The translations under genes were made by a program, and so were the position numbers. 64,000 nucleotides of DNA from positions 32,387 to 96,386 of the forward strand of contig MKUJ01000011.1 of assembly GCA_001897755.1 (NCBI GenBank). The letters run 5' to 3'. Below the pieces are notes generated by a model. That model saw only the letters and a list, made by a program, of their open reading frames with translations, did no database searches and was not told the origin of the DNA. Each line of letters starts with the position of its first letter. Within the stretch, counting starts at the first letter, position 1. This stretch comes from Afipia sp. 64-13 (GTDB taxonomy: Bacteria; Pseudomonadota; Alphaproteobacteria; Rhizobiales; Xanthobacteraceae). This document shows positions 1-10,003 of the stretch, in pieces.

Positions 1-100
1 GATGCAAGGCTGACTGTCGGTTGTGTCGCATTCCCATGCGGCGCAACGCGGCCAATAACAACCAACATGCGGCAAACGAACGAGCAAAGGTGAGGCCATC

Positions 101-1324
101 ATGAGGCGGGTTGTGGTTACCGGGATGGGGATCGTCTCGTCCATCGGAAACAACACTCAGGAAGTGCTGGGGAGTCTGTTCGAGGCGCGCTCCGGTATTT
201 CGCGCGCGGAAGATTATGCCAAGCTCGGTTTCCGTTCGCAGGTGCACGGCGCGCCGAGTCTCGATCCGTCCGAGGTGGTCGATCGCCGCGCGATGCGTTT
301 TCTCGCGCAGGGCGCGGCGTGGAATCACGTCGCGATGGAGCAGGCGATCCAGGATTCCGGTCTGGAGCCCACGGAGGTGTCCAACATCCGCACCGGCATC
401 ATCATGGGATCGGGCGGGCCGTCCGCCCGCACCATCGTCGAAGCGGCCGACACCACCCGCACCAAGGGCCCCAAGCGCGTCGGGCCGTTCGCGGTGCCGA
501 AGGCGATGTCCTCGACCGCCTCGGCGACGCTTGCGACCTGGTTCAAGATCAAGGGTGTGAACTATTCGATCTCGTCGGCCTGCGCGACCTCGAATCACTG
601 CATCGGCAACGCCTACGAGACCATCCAGTACGGCAAGCAGGACGTGGTGTTCGCCGGCGGCTGCGAGGAGCTCGACTGGTCGCTCTCGGTGCTGTTCGAC
701 GCGATGGGCGCGATGTCGTCGAAATACAACGACACGCCGGCCACCGCATCGCGCGCCTATGACGTCAATCGCGATGGCTTCGTCATCGCCGGCGGCGCCG
801 GTGTTGTCGTGCTGGAAGAGCTCGAGCATGCCAAGGCGCGCGGTGCGCGGATTTACGGCGAGGTGGTCGGCTACGGCGCGACCTCCGACGGCTATGACAT
901 GGTGGCGCCGTCGGGCGAAGGCGCCGAGCGCTGCATGCGCATGGCGCTGTCCACCGTGAAGGGGCCGATCGACTACATTAATCCGCACGCGACCTCGACA
1001 CCGGCGGGCGATCCGCCGGAAATCAACGCCATCCGCAAGGTGTTCGGCGCCGGCGACAAGTGCCCGCCGATCTCCGCCACCAAATCGCTGACCGGGCATT
1101 CGCTTGGCGCGACCGGCGTACAGGAGGCGATCTATTCGCTGCTCATGATGAACAACGGTTTCATCTGCGAGAGCGCGAACATTCAGGAGCTCGATCCGGT
1201 GTTCGCCGATATGCCGATCGTGCGCAAGCGCATCGACAACGCCAAGGTCGGCACCGTGCTTTCCAATTCGTTCGGCTTCGGCGGCACCAACGCGACGCTG
1301 GTGTTCAAGCGGCTGGACGCCTGA
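101..1324 (+). CDS. fabB: 3-oxoacyl-ACP synthase (KAS I type)
   Basis: Cytoplasmic condensing enzyme of type II fatty acid synthesis, elongating acyl-ACP with malonyl-ACP; FabB-type enzymes are needed for unsaturated fatty acids. The 407-aa length is normal. The Cys-His-His triad is visible: Cys161 in SSACATS, His296 in [11 protein letters not shown] and His333 in [10 protein letters not shown], and the C-terminus has the usual GFGGTNA. The ATG is preceded by a GTGAGG-like ribosome binding site. fabI follows 49 bp downstream; in relatives fabA lies immediately upstream, here outside the window. A hairpin terminator follows the stop codon. Confidence 0.96.
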   Translation: MRRVVVTGMGIVSSIGNNTQEVLGSLFEARSGISRAEDYAKLGFRSQVHGAPSLDPSEVVDRRAMRFLAQGAAWNHVAMEQAIQDSGLEPTEVSNIRTGIIMGSGGPSARTIVEAADTTRTKGPKRVGPFAVPKAMSSTASATLATWFKIKGVNYSISSACATSNHCIGNAYETIQYGKQDVVFAGGCEELDWSLSVLFDAMGAMSSKYNDTPATASRAYDVNRDGFVIAGGAGVVVLEELEHAKARGARIYGEVVGYGATSDGYDMVAPSGEGAERCMRMALSTVKGPIDYINPHATSTPAGDPPEINAIRKVFGAGDKCPPISATKSLTGHSLGATGVQEAIYSLLMMNNGFICESANIQELDPVFADMPIVRKRIDNAKVGTVLSNSFGFGGTNATLVFKRLDA

Positions 1325-1331
1325 TTTTCAG

Positions 1332-1354
1332 CCCGTCCGCCCGGACGGGTTTTT
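1332..1354 (+). terminator. Intrinsic terminator between fabB and fabI
   Basis: A GC stem CCCGTCC/GGACGGG with a short GCCC loop is followed directly by five T residues. It lies 8 bp after the fabB stop and 20 bp before the fabI start, so fabI expression must depend on readthrough or on a promoter inside fabB. Confidence 0.75.
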
Positions 1355-1373
1355 CATTTCGCAGGACGAACCG

Positions 1374-2183
1374 ATGTCAGGACTGATGCAGGGCAAGCGC
1401 GGGCTCATCATGGGCGTCGCCAACGATCACTCGATCGCATGGGGTATCGCCAGGGCGCTCGCGGCGCAGGGCGCGGAGCTGGCCTTCACCTATCAGGGCG
1501 AGGCGCTTGGCAAGCGCGTGCGGCCGCTGGCTGAATCGCTCGGCGCCAAACTGGTTCTGCCTTGCGATGTCGAGGACATCGCCAGCGTCGATGCCACCTT
1601 CGATGCGATCAAACAGGCCTGGGGCAAGATGGATTTCCTGGTCCATGCCATCGGCTTCTCCGACAAGAACGAACTCAAGGGCCGTTATGCCGACACCACG
1701 CGCGCCAACTTCTCGCGCACCATGGTGATCTCCTGCTTCTCCTTCACCGAAGTGGCGACGCGCGCGGCGAAGCTGATGCCCGATGGCGGCGCGATGGTGA
1801 CGTTGACGTTCGGCGGCTCGACGCGGGTGATGCCGAACTACAACGTGATGGGCGTCGCCAAGGCGGCGCTGGAAGCTTCGGTGCGCTACCTCGCCGCCGA
1901 TTACGGACGGGACAAAATTCGCGTCAATGCGATCTCGGCGGGGCCGGTGCGCACGCTGGCCGGCGCCGGCATTGGCGATTCGCGCGCGATGTTCGCTTTC
2001 CAGCAGAAGCATTCGCCGCTCGGTCGCGGCGTGACGCTGGAGGAGCTCGGCGGCACGGCGGTCTATCTGTTGTCGGATCTGTCGGGCGGCGTCACCGGCG
2101 AAACTCATTTCGTCGATTCCGGCTACAACATCATTTCGATGCCGCATCCCGATGCGCTGAAGGATAATGGCGGCGCCGACTAA
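1374..2183 (+). CDS. fabI: Enoyl-ACP reductase (NADH), FabI
   Basis: Last reductive step of each fatty-acid elongation cycle. This is a 269-aa SDR-fold protein with an N-terminal GVANDHSIAWGIA cofactor loop and the catalytic Tyr156-x6-Lys163 (YNVMGVAK). At position 146, where FabI proteins usually have a second Tyr, this protein has Phe (TLTFGGS). The start has an AGGA ribosome binding site 7 bp upstream. It lies behind fabB on the same strand, but a terminator hairpin separates the two. Confidence 0.93.
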   Translation: MSGLMQGKRGLIMGVANDHSIAWGIARALAAQGAELAFTYQGEALGKRVRPLAESLGAKLVLPCDVEDIASVDATFDAIKQAWGKMDFLVHAIGFSDKNELKGRYADTTRANFSRTMVISCFSFTEVATRAAKLMPDGGAMVTLTFGGSTRVMPNYNVMGVAKAALEASVRYLAADYGRDKIRVNAISAGPVRTLAGAGIGDSRAMFAFQQKHSPLGRGVTLEELGGTAVYLLSDLSGGVTGETHFVDSGYNIISMPHPDALKDNGGAD

Positions 2184-2186
2184 GCC

Positions 2187-2777
2187 TTACGCGACGAGCT
2201 TGGCGGCGGTCTGGAACGCGGGCCGCGCGGCGCAGGCGTCGAGATAGCGGTCGAAATTCGGCCGCGTCGGCACCATGTTGAACATGCGGATGGCGTAATT
2301 CATGCCCGCGCCGACGGCGACGTCGGCCGCCGTGAAGTCGTCGCCGAGCAGCCACGGGCCTGTCTCCAGCGCCCGATCGAGAACGTCGAAGGTTTGCGTG
2401 GTGCTGCCCCATGCGGCGGTGCTGGTCGGAATCTCGAACTTGAGATAGGCCTGCAGGATCGCGGGCTCGATGCAGCCCGTGGCGAAGAACAGCCATTGCA
2501 GATATTTGGCGCGGCGCGGGTCATCAAGGGCGGGTGCGAGCCTGGCTTGCGGATAACGATCCACGACGTAAGCGCAGATCGCCGCCGCTTCCGCCATCGT
2601 GACGTCGCCATCCACCAGCGCAGGCACCTTGCCCATCGGGTTGATCGCAAGATAGTCCGGGGTCTTGTTCGCGCCCGTGGAAATGTCGGTGAGCACGCGT
2701 TCGTAAGGTTGGCCCGTCTCCTCCATCAGCCACAACGTGGTGAAGGAGCGTGAGCGCGGCGACCAATAGAGCTTCAT
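2187..2777 (-). CDS. Glutathione S-transferase family protein
   Basis: This 196-aa protein has the GST layout. The N-terminal thioredoxin-like half begins MKLYWSPRSRSFTTLW, which carries the Ser position that activates glutathione, followed by NPMGKVPALVDGD with the cis-Pro and EAAAICAYV. The helical C-terminal half includes the W-L-GDDFTAADV N-capping motif. It is convergent with fabI with only 3 bp between stops. The substrate cannot be read from the sequence; cytoplasmic detoxification or reductive chemistry is the family role. Confidence 0.9.
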   Translation of the reverse strand: MKLYWSPRSRSFTTLWLMEETGQPYERVLTDISTGANKTPDYLAINPMGKVPALVDGDVTMAEAAAICAYVVDRYPQARLAPALDDPRRAKYLQWLFFATGCIEPAILQAYLKFEIPTSTAAWGSTTQTFDVLDRALETGPWLLGDDFTAADVAVGAGMNYAIRMFNMVPTRPNFDRYLDACAARPAFQTAAKLVA

Positions 2778-2889
2778 GCGAATCTCCCGAAGCGGAATTT
2801 GGCGAACGCTCTGACGTAATCATCGAAAAAGGGCAAGAGCGAGGGCGACGTTGAAACCGAAACCGTCTTGCCGTTCGATGTCCTTGCAA

Positions 2890-2925
2890 AGAAAAATTCC
2901 CGGCGAGCACGGCCCGCCGGGGATT
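2890..2925 (-). terminator. Terminator downstream of katA
   Basis: On the minus strand a strong GC stem (ATCCCCGGCGGGC pairing imperfectly with GCTCGCCGGGAAT) is followed by a T run. It begins 27 bp after the catalase stop codon. Confidence 0.75.
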
Positions 2926-2951
2926 TGTTCGTCGATGATCGGGACGAATGC

Positions 2952-4445
2952 CTAGCGCTCGCCCATGCCTTCCGCCGGCTGGGGCGCCGCTTTCGCACGC
3001 ACCTTGTCTTCGATGCGCTGACCGACCTTGGCGTCGATTTTCTTCCAGTAGTCGATCGCGCGCGCCAGCACCTCGCCCTTGACGCCGCCCTGCAGGCTGC
3101 CGCTCACCTGGTCGACGAGACGGTCGCGCTGGGCATTGTCCATCACGTTGCGGACCAGAGCGCCCGGCTGGCTGAAGTCGTCGTCCTCGGCGTGCAGCGT
3201 GTAGGCCGCGCGCACCATCTCGCCATCGGCTTCCCAGCCGTTGTCGACCGGGCCGGTTTCGTCGGACCAGGGGCGGCCGCCGCTGTTCGGCGCATAGACC
3301 GGCGCGTTGCCGCTATGGTCGAAGGCCATGTGACCGTCGAACATGTAGGTTTTCACCGGCACCTTCGGGCGGTTCACCGGCAGTTGGTGGAAGTTCGCGC
3401 CGATCCGGTTGCGCTGCGCGTCGTTGTAGGCGAAGGCGCGGCCGAGCAGCATCTTGTCCGGCGACAGGCCGATGCCGGGCACGGTGTTGCCGGGCGAGAA
3501 CGCCGCCTGTTCGATCTGGGCGAAGAAGTTCTCCGGGTTGCGGTTGAGCCGCATGGTGCCGACCCTCACCAGCGGATAATCCTCGTGCGACCAGGTCTTG
3601 GTCAGATCGAACGGGTTGAAGCGATACGACTTCGCCTCGTCGTAAGGCATGATCTGCACCGACAGCGTCCAGCTCGGATTCTTGCCGGCGGCGATCGCCT
3701 CGAACAGGTCGCGGCGGTGAAAGTCCGCATCGCTGCCCGCCATCGCGGCGGCTTCCTCGTTGGTGAAGAACTTCATGCCCTGGTCGGTGTGGAAGTGATA
3801 CTTCACCCAGAACTTCTCGCCGCCCTTGTTGACCCACATGTAGGTGTGCGAGCCGTAGCCGTTCATGTGACGCCAGCTGCGCGGCAGGCCGCGGTCGCCC
3901 ATGACATAGGTCACCTGGTGCGCGCTCTCGGGATTGAGCGTCCAGAAGTCCCACTGCATGTGATTGTCGCGCAGGCCCGAGTCGGGCAGGCGCTTCTGGC
4001 TGCGGATGAAGTGGGGAAACTTCATCGGGTCGCGCAGGAAGAACACCGGCGTGTTGTTGCCGACGAGATCGTAGTTGCCTTCGCTGGTGTAGAATTTGAG
4101 CGAGAAGCCGCGCACGTCGCGCCAGGTGTCAGGGCTGCCCATCTCGCCGGCGACGGTGGAGAAGCGCGCCAGCATCTCGGTGGCGGCGCCTTTCTGGAAC
4201 ATCGCGGCCTTGGTGAAGGCCGAGACATCCTCGGTGGTTTCGAACACGCCGAATGCGCCCGCGCCCTTGGCGTGCGGCTGGCGCTCCGGCACCTTCTCGC
4301 GGTTGAAGTGCGCCATCTGCTCCAGGAAGTGGACGTCATGAAGCAGGATCGGGCCGTTCGGGCCGATGCTGAGCGAGTTGCGGTCGCTGACCGCGGGCGC
4401 GCCTGCGCCAGTGGTCGAAGGCGGGTTGCCGGTTTTTAGAGCCAT
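2952..4445 (-). CDS. katA: Monofunctional haem catalase (clade 3 type)
   Basis: Decomposes hydrogen peroxide. At 497 aa this is a small-subunit catalase. The distal active-site segment [14 protein letters not shown] near residue 55 carries the catalytic His, and a distal Asn lies in the NYDLVGNN region. The proximal haem-ligand motif [14 protein letters not shown] is intact near residue 340. The ATG is supported by AGAGGA six bases upstream. It is followed by its own terminator and sits beside sodB, giving a local oxidative-stress pair, although about 250 bp and a terminator separate them. No oxyR lies next to it. Confidence 0.95.
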   Translation of the reverse strand: MALKTGNPPSTTGAGAPAVSDRNSLSIGPNGPILLHDVHFLEQMAHFNREKVPERQPHAKGAGAFGVFETTEDVSAFTKAAMFQKGAATEMLARFSTVAGEMGSPDTWRDVRGFSLKFYTSEGNYDLVGNNTPVFFLRDPMKFPHFIRSQKRLPDSGLRDNHMQWDFWTLNPESAHQVTYVMGDRGLPRSWRHMNGYGSHTYMWVNKGGEKFWVKYHFHTDQGMKFFTNEEAAAMAGSDADFHRRDLFEAIAAGKNPSWTLSVQIMPYDEAKSYRFNPFDLTKTWSHEDYPLVRVGTMRLNRNPENFFAQIEQAAFSPGNTVPGIGLSPDKMLLGRAFAYNDAQRNRIGANFHQLPVNRPKVPVKTYMFDGHMAFDHSGNAPVYAPNSGGRPWSDETGPVDNGWEADGEMVRAAYTLHAEDDDFSQPGALVRNVMDNAQRDRLVDQVSGSLQGGVKGEVLARAIDYWKKIDAKVGQRIEDKVRAKAAPQPAEGMGER

Positions 4446-4649
4446 TGGAGATCCTCTCGTGAAAAGCGCATGTCGGCTGCTTTTCCCGAGTATGGCAGCC
4501 AGTTTTGATAAGGTCTAATCAGATTGGTTGCTGGTATCGATAAGCATATATTATCGTTGGAATGGCATGGCTTGGCCGCCGGGGGAAGGCGGCCGGTGGT
4601 CGCCGTCGCCAAAGAGACGTCCGGCAGGACACGGCATGCCACCAAAGCA

Positions 4650-4675
4650 AAAGGGCGGCCGCGCGGCCGCCCTTT
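4650..4675 (-). terminator. Perfect palindromic terminator of the SOD gene
   Basis: A perfect 26-bp palindrome (AAAGGGCGGCCGC and its complement) lies 21 bp after the SOD stop and is followed on the minus strand by TTGCTTT. The remaining DNA between katA and this element (4446-4649) shows no gene. Confidence 0.8.
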
Positions 4676-4695
4676 GTGTTTCTCACATGCAGCGT

Positions 4696-5454
4696 TCAGA
4701 GCGTCAGCGTGCCGGCTTTGGCGGCGGCGTAGCGCTCGCCGATCTTCTGCCAGTTCACCACGTTCCACCACGCCTTGAGATAATCGGCGCGGCGGTTCTG
4801 GTAGTTCAGATAATAGGCGTGCTCCCACACGTCGTTGCCGAGCAGGACGCGCTTGCCATACATCAGCGGCGTGTCCTGGTTCGGCGTCGCCTCGATCGCG
4901 AGCTTGCCGTCCTTGGTCACGGTGACGAACACCCAGCCGGAGCCGAACTGGCCGGCGCCCGCGGTGTTGAAGGCGGCCTTCATCTTCTCGAGGCCGCCGA
5001 GATCGCGGTCGATCGCCGCCAGCACCTCGCCTTCCGGCTGGCCGCCGTTCGGCCCCATGATCTCCCAGAACATCGTGTGGTTGGCGTGGCCGCCGAGATT
5101 GTTGCGGACGCCGACGCGGATGCCGTCGGGCAGATTGACCAGATTGGCGAGGATGGTCTCGACCGGCGTCTGGCCGAGCTGCGGCGCGGTCTTGGCGAAA
5201 TTGTTCATGTTGGCGACATAGGCGCCGTGATGCTTGTCATGGTGGATTTCCATGGTCCTGGCATCGATGTGCGGCTCGAGCGCGTTGGTCGCGTAGGGCA
5301 GTGGCGGGAGCTTGAACGGCCCTTCCGCCGCTGCGGGGGCTGGCGCGGCGGGAGCCGGGGCCGGCGCCTGCGCGAGCGTGATGCGGGGCAATGCGGTCGT
5401 GGCAACAAGACCGGCGGCACCCGTAAACAGGTGGCGGCGGGAAAGGCTGATCAT
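4696..5454 (-). CDS. sodB: Fe/Mn superoxide dismutase with Tat signal peptide
   Basis: Converts superoxide to peroxide and oxygen. The start is set at the ATG of MISLSRRHLFTG because AGGGAG lies just upstream; an in-frame start ten codons earlier lacks this. The twin-arginine motif SRRHLFTG, a hydrophobic stretch and an Ala/Pro-rich linker (APAPAPAAPAPAA) predict export to the periplasm, unusual for this normally cytoplasmic family. Metal-binding histidines and the Asp are seen in HHDKHHGAYV, NHTMFWEIM and DVWEHAYYLNYQNRRADY. The GAGQFGSGWVF segment is typical of the family. Metal preference cannot be decided. Confidence 0.93.
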   Translation of the reverse strand: MISLSRRHLFTGAAGLVATTALPRITLAQAPAPAPAAPAPAAAEGPFKLPPLPYATNALEPHIDARTMEIHHDKHHGAYVANMNNFAKTAPQLGQTPVETILANLVNLPDGIRVGVRNNLGGHANHTMFWEIMGPNGGQPEGEVLAAIDRDLGGLEKMKAAFNTAGAGQFGSGWVFVTVTKDGKLAIEATPNQDTPLMYGKRVLLGNDVWEHAYYLNYQNRRADYLKAWWNVVNWQKIGERYAAAKAGTLTL

Positions 5455-5550
5455 ACGAACATCTCCCTGATTGGTCGTGCGCAACCATCGTTGCGCAGTT
5501 TTCGACGCTACGCCAGCACGGTACGGGTCGTTTGCGGTCTCCTAAACGAA

Positions 5551-5578
5551 AAGGGGCGGCAAAATGCCGCCCCTTCGC
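5551..5578 (-). terminator. Terminator downstream of pnp
   Basis: On the minus strand AAGGGGCGGC, an ATTTT loop and GCCGCCCCTT are followed by a TTCGTTT tail. It lies about 20 bp after the pnp stop and closes the rimP-to-pnp operon. Confidence 0.78.
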
Positions 5579-5597
5579 AAAGTTGTGATCGATCGCC

Positions 5598-7742
<2,145 letters not shown>

Positions 7743-7811
7743 TGTGTCTGTCTTTCATGGTTTCACGAAAGCATGGACGTCGAAAAACAAAAACCATGCG
7801 CAAGATTGCGA

Positions 7812-7846
7812 GACGCTGATCGCGCACCTGTCGCGGCGTCAGCGTC
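7812..7846 (-). promoter_or_regulatory. Leader hairpin in the rpsO-pnp intergenic region
   Basis: The 8-bp arms GACGCTGA and TCAGCGTC enclose a further CGCG/CGCG pairing, giving a long stem in the pnp 5' leader, 70 bp before the start codon. In E. coli an RNase III-cleaved stem at this place mediates pnp autoregulation. The same role here is inferred from position only. The rest of 7743-8024 shows no gene. Confidence 0.5.
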
Positions 7847-8024
7847 CGGCGATCCTGCCATGGTTTCTGCAATTCGAATGGCGTCCATCCTTTCGATGGT
7901 ACGGGCATCTGACCCGTCATCGCCCAGGAGCCGGATTGCTGCTGGACACGCCGCGTGGACTCCTTGGGAGGCCACGCGCTGGTAGAGCATGATCAGGATG
8001 AAAAAAACAAATGCCGGATCATGC

Positions 8025-8050
8025 GAAAACGCGCGCAAGGATGCGCGCGT
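8025..8050 (-). terminator. Terminator downstream of rpsO
   Basis: Perfect 9-bp stem ACGCGCGCA/TGCGCGCGT with a TCCT loop, then TTTT on the minus strand, starting 7 bp after the rpsO stop. The short T run suggests partial termination before pnp. Confidence 0.65.
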
Positions 8051-8057
8051 GAATTCG

Positions 8058-8327
8058 TCAGCGGCGGATGTTGTGCTTCTCGAGCAGCGCCCGATAACGC
8101 GCCTCGTCCTTCTTCTTCACATAGTCGAGCAGCGAGCGGCGCGTGGAGACCAGCTTCAGGAGGCCGCGGCGCGAATGGTTGTCCTTGCCGTGGGTCTTGA
8201 AATGCTCGGTGAGGTTGGCGATGCGCTCCGACAGGATCGCGACCTGGACCTCTGGCGAGCCGGTGTCGCCGGCCTTCTTGGCGTTGCTCTTGATGACTTC
8301 CGCTTTGCGTTCCGCGGTAATCGACAT
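8058..8327 (-). CDS. rpsO: 30S ribosomal protein S15
   Basis: Primary-binding protein of the 30S platform, contacting 16S helices 20-22. Starting at the ATG of [12 protein letters not shown] gives the canonical 89 aa and places AGGA nine bases upstream; a GTG two codons earlier is too close to that site. The conserved segments [33 protein letters not shown] and [12 protein letters not shown] are all present. It lies between truB and pnp as in most bacteria. Confidence 0.97.
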   Translation of the reverse strand: MSITAERKAEVIKSNAKKAGDTGSPEVQVAILSERIANLTEHFKTHGKDNHSRRGLLKLVSTRRSLLDYVKKKDEARYRALLEKHNIRR

Positions 8328-8339
8328 CGTCACATATCC

Positions 8340-9425
8340 TTAATTGCGGTCCGGACTGGCAGTCAGCCCGGTGAGGTTGAACACGCGCTTGGGGATGAGT
8401 TCGCCATTGCCAAGCTCGGCGAGGGCCAGAAGCCTTCCTCCGACAGTGACATAGACTGTGCCGCTGGAATTGGGCGCATCCCGTCCGCGCAACAAAACCG
8501 CCTGGCCCCTGTGGAGCCTTGCGGCGTCAGCCCGTGTGACGGCCAGTGCCGGGATGTCGTCCAGCGCGGTCTCAACGGGCAAAAGCGCGTCGGCGAGGCT
8601 GCCCTCGCCAGACGCGGCTCTATCGCACAAAGCCTCCAATTCCGCCAGCGGAATCATATCGGTCTCGTCGAACGGGCCGCACTGGGTCCGGCGCAAGGCG
8701 CTGATATGGCCGTAGCAGCCGAGCAGGCGGCCCATGTCGCGGGCCAGCGCCCGCACATAGGTGCCCTTGCCGCACTCGGCCTCGAATACCGAATGGTCGC
8801 TATCCGGCTGTTCCGTAACGATTAATTCGTGAATCTCGACTGGGCGGGGCTGCAGCGCGACGGTCTCGCCGTCGCGGGCCAGGTCGTAGGCCCGCTCGCC
8901 GGCGATCTTGATGGCCGAGAATTGCGGCGGAGTCTGCAGGACGGTTCCGGTGAATTGCGGCAGCAGCGCCTGGATCGCCTCCGGGGTGGGGCGGGCCTCG
9001 CTGGTGGCGGTGACGCGGCCTTCGGTGTCGTCGGTGTCGCGTTCTTCGCCCCAGCGCACGGTGAACCGGTAGCGCTTGCGGCCATCCATCACGAACGGCA
9101 CGGTCTTGGTCGCTTCACCAAGAGCAATGGGCAGCCCGCCGGAGGCGAGCGGATCGAGCGTGCCGGCATGGCCGACGCGCTTGGCGTTGAACAGGCGCTT
9201 GAGCACCGCCACCGCCTGGGTCGAGGTCATGCCGACCGGCTTGTCGAGAACGACCCAGCCATGGACGTCGCGGCGCTCGCGCTTTTGCTGACGCTGGCCC
9301 TTGTGCTGTTTGCCGCGCGGCTCCGTGTTCTCGCCGGAGCACCGCTCGGAAAAATTATTTTTGCCGGTGTCCGCCGGCTCGCCGGTTTGCGGCGCGTTGA
9401 CGTGGTCGTGGCCGGTCGCGGTCAT
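8340..9425 (-). CDS. truB: tRNA pseudouridine(55) synthase TruB
   Basis: Makes the universal U55 pseudouridine in the tRNA T-loop. The catalytic Asp is in [11 protein letters not shown] near residue 92, and the TruB signatures [13 protein letters not shown] and [13 protein letters not shown] are visible. The C-terminus looks like a degenerate PUA domain. At 361 aa it has a charged extension of about 50 residues (rich in Gln, Lys and Arg) before the core. The start overlaps the rbfA stop (ATGA), which supports this long form and translational coupling. Confidence 0.95.
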   Translation of the reverse strand: MTATGHDHVNAPQTGEPADTGKNNFSERCSGENTEPRGKQHKGQRQQKRERRDVHGWVVLDKPVGMTSTQAVAVLKRLFNAKRVGHAGTLDPLASGGLPIALGEATKTVPFVMDGRKRYRFTVRWGEERDTDDTEGRVTATSEARPTPEAIQALLPQFTGTVLQTPPQFSAIKIAGERAYDLARDGETVALQPRPVEIHELIVTEQPDSDHSVFEAECGKGTYVRALARDMGRLLGCYGHISALRRTQCGPFDETDMIPLAELEALCDRAASGEGSLADALLPVETALDDIPALAVTRADAARLHRGQAVLLRGRDAPNSSGTVYVTVGGRLLALAELGNGELIPKRVFNLTGLTASPDRN

Positions 9426-9850
9426 GCGTTGTCATCCGAATCGGAGGTGAGATCGCGCTGGACCGCAGGTGTTCGCAATAATTTCTCGATCCGTTCCGCT
9501 TCGTCGAATCGTTCGTCGACGCGGAAGCGAAGGTCAGGTGCGAATTTCAGGTTAACGCGATGCGCGACCTCGCCGCGCAGGAATTTCTTGTTGCGATCGA
9601 GCGCGGCGATGACGATGTCGGTGTCCTGTCCGCCGAGCGGCATCACATAGACGGTCGCGAGCTTGAGGTCCGGCGACATCCGCACTTCGGGCACGGTGAT
9701 GATATGGCCGGCGAGGGTGTCGTCATGCACGCCACCTTGCGAAAGAATGTCGGAGACGGCGTGGCGCACCAGTTCGCCGACGCGGAGCTGGCGCTGCGAG
9801 CCGCCGCCCGGTGCCGATGATGATGGTTTGCCGCGTTGATGACGGGGCAT
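9422..9850 (-). CDS. rbfA: Ribosome-binding factor A
   Basis: Late 30S maturation factor. The 142-aa protein has a KH-type core: [17 protein letters not shown], then [14 protein letters not shown] and [20 protein letters not shown] segments typical of RbfA. It overlaps truB by four bases downstream. It is separated from infB by a 150-bp gap that contains a long palindromic repeat. Confidence 0.94.
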   Translation of the reverse strand: MPRHQRGKPSSSAPGGGSQRQLRVGELVRHAVSDILSQGGVHDDTLAGHIITVPEVRMSPDLKLATVYVMPLGGQDTDIVIAALDRNKKFLRGEVAHRVNLKFAPDLRFRVDERFDEAERIEKLLRTPAVQRDLTSDSDDNA

Positions 9851-9875
9851 GTTTCGTTCCTTGATACGGGAGAAG

Positions 9876-9971
9876 CGTCATGCCCGGGCTTGACCCGGGC
9901 ATCCATCTTCTTTTTCGTTTTAAGCATCGCTTTCTTGGCGATGGATTGCCGGGTCAAGCCCGGCAATGACG
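9876..9971. repeat. Long imperfect inverted repeat (copy 1 of a dispersed palindromic family)
   Basis: The arms 9876-9908 and 9940-9971 are near-perfect complements. Each arm contains its own smaller palindrome (GCCCGGG..CCCGGGC and GCCGGG..CCCGGC). The end sequence CGTCATGCCCGGGCTT matches the second element at 37440-37526. It resembles REP-like intergenic palindromes common in Bradyrhizobium relatives. It sits inside an operon, between infB and rbfA. Confidence 0.85.
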
Positions 9972-10003
9972 AGGAGAATTCAGCGCACTCGTAAGACTTG
10001 GAC

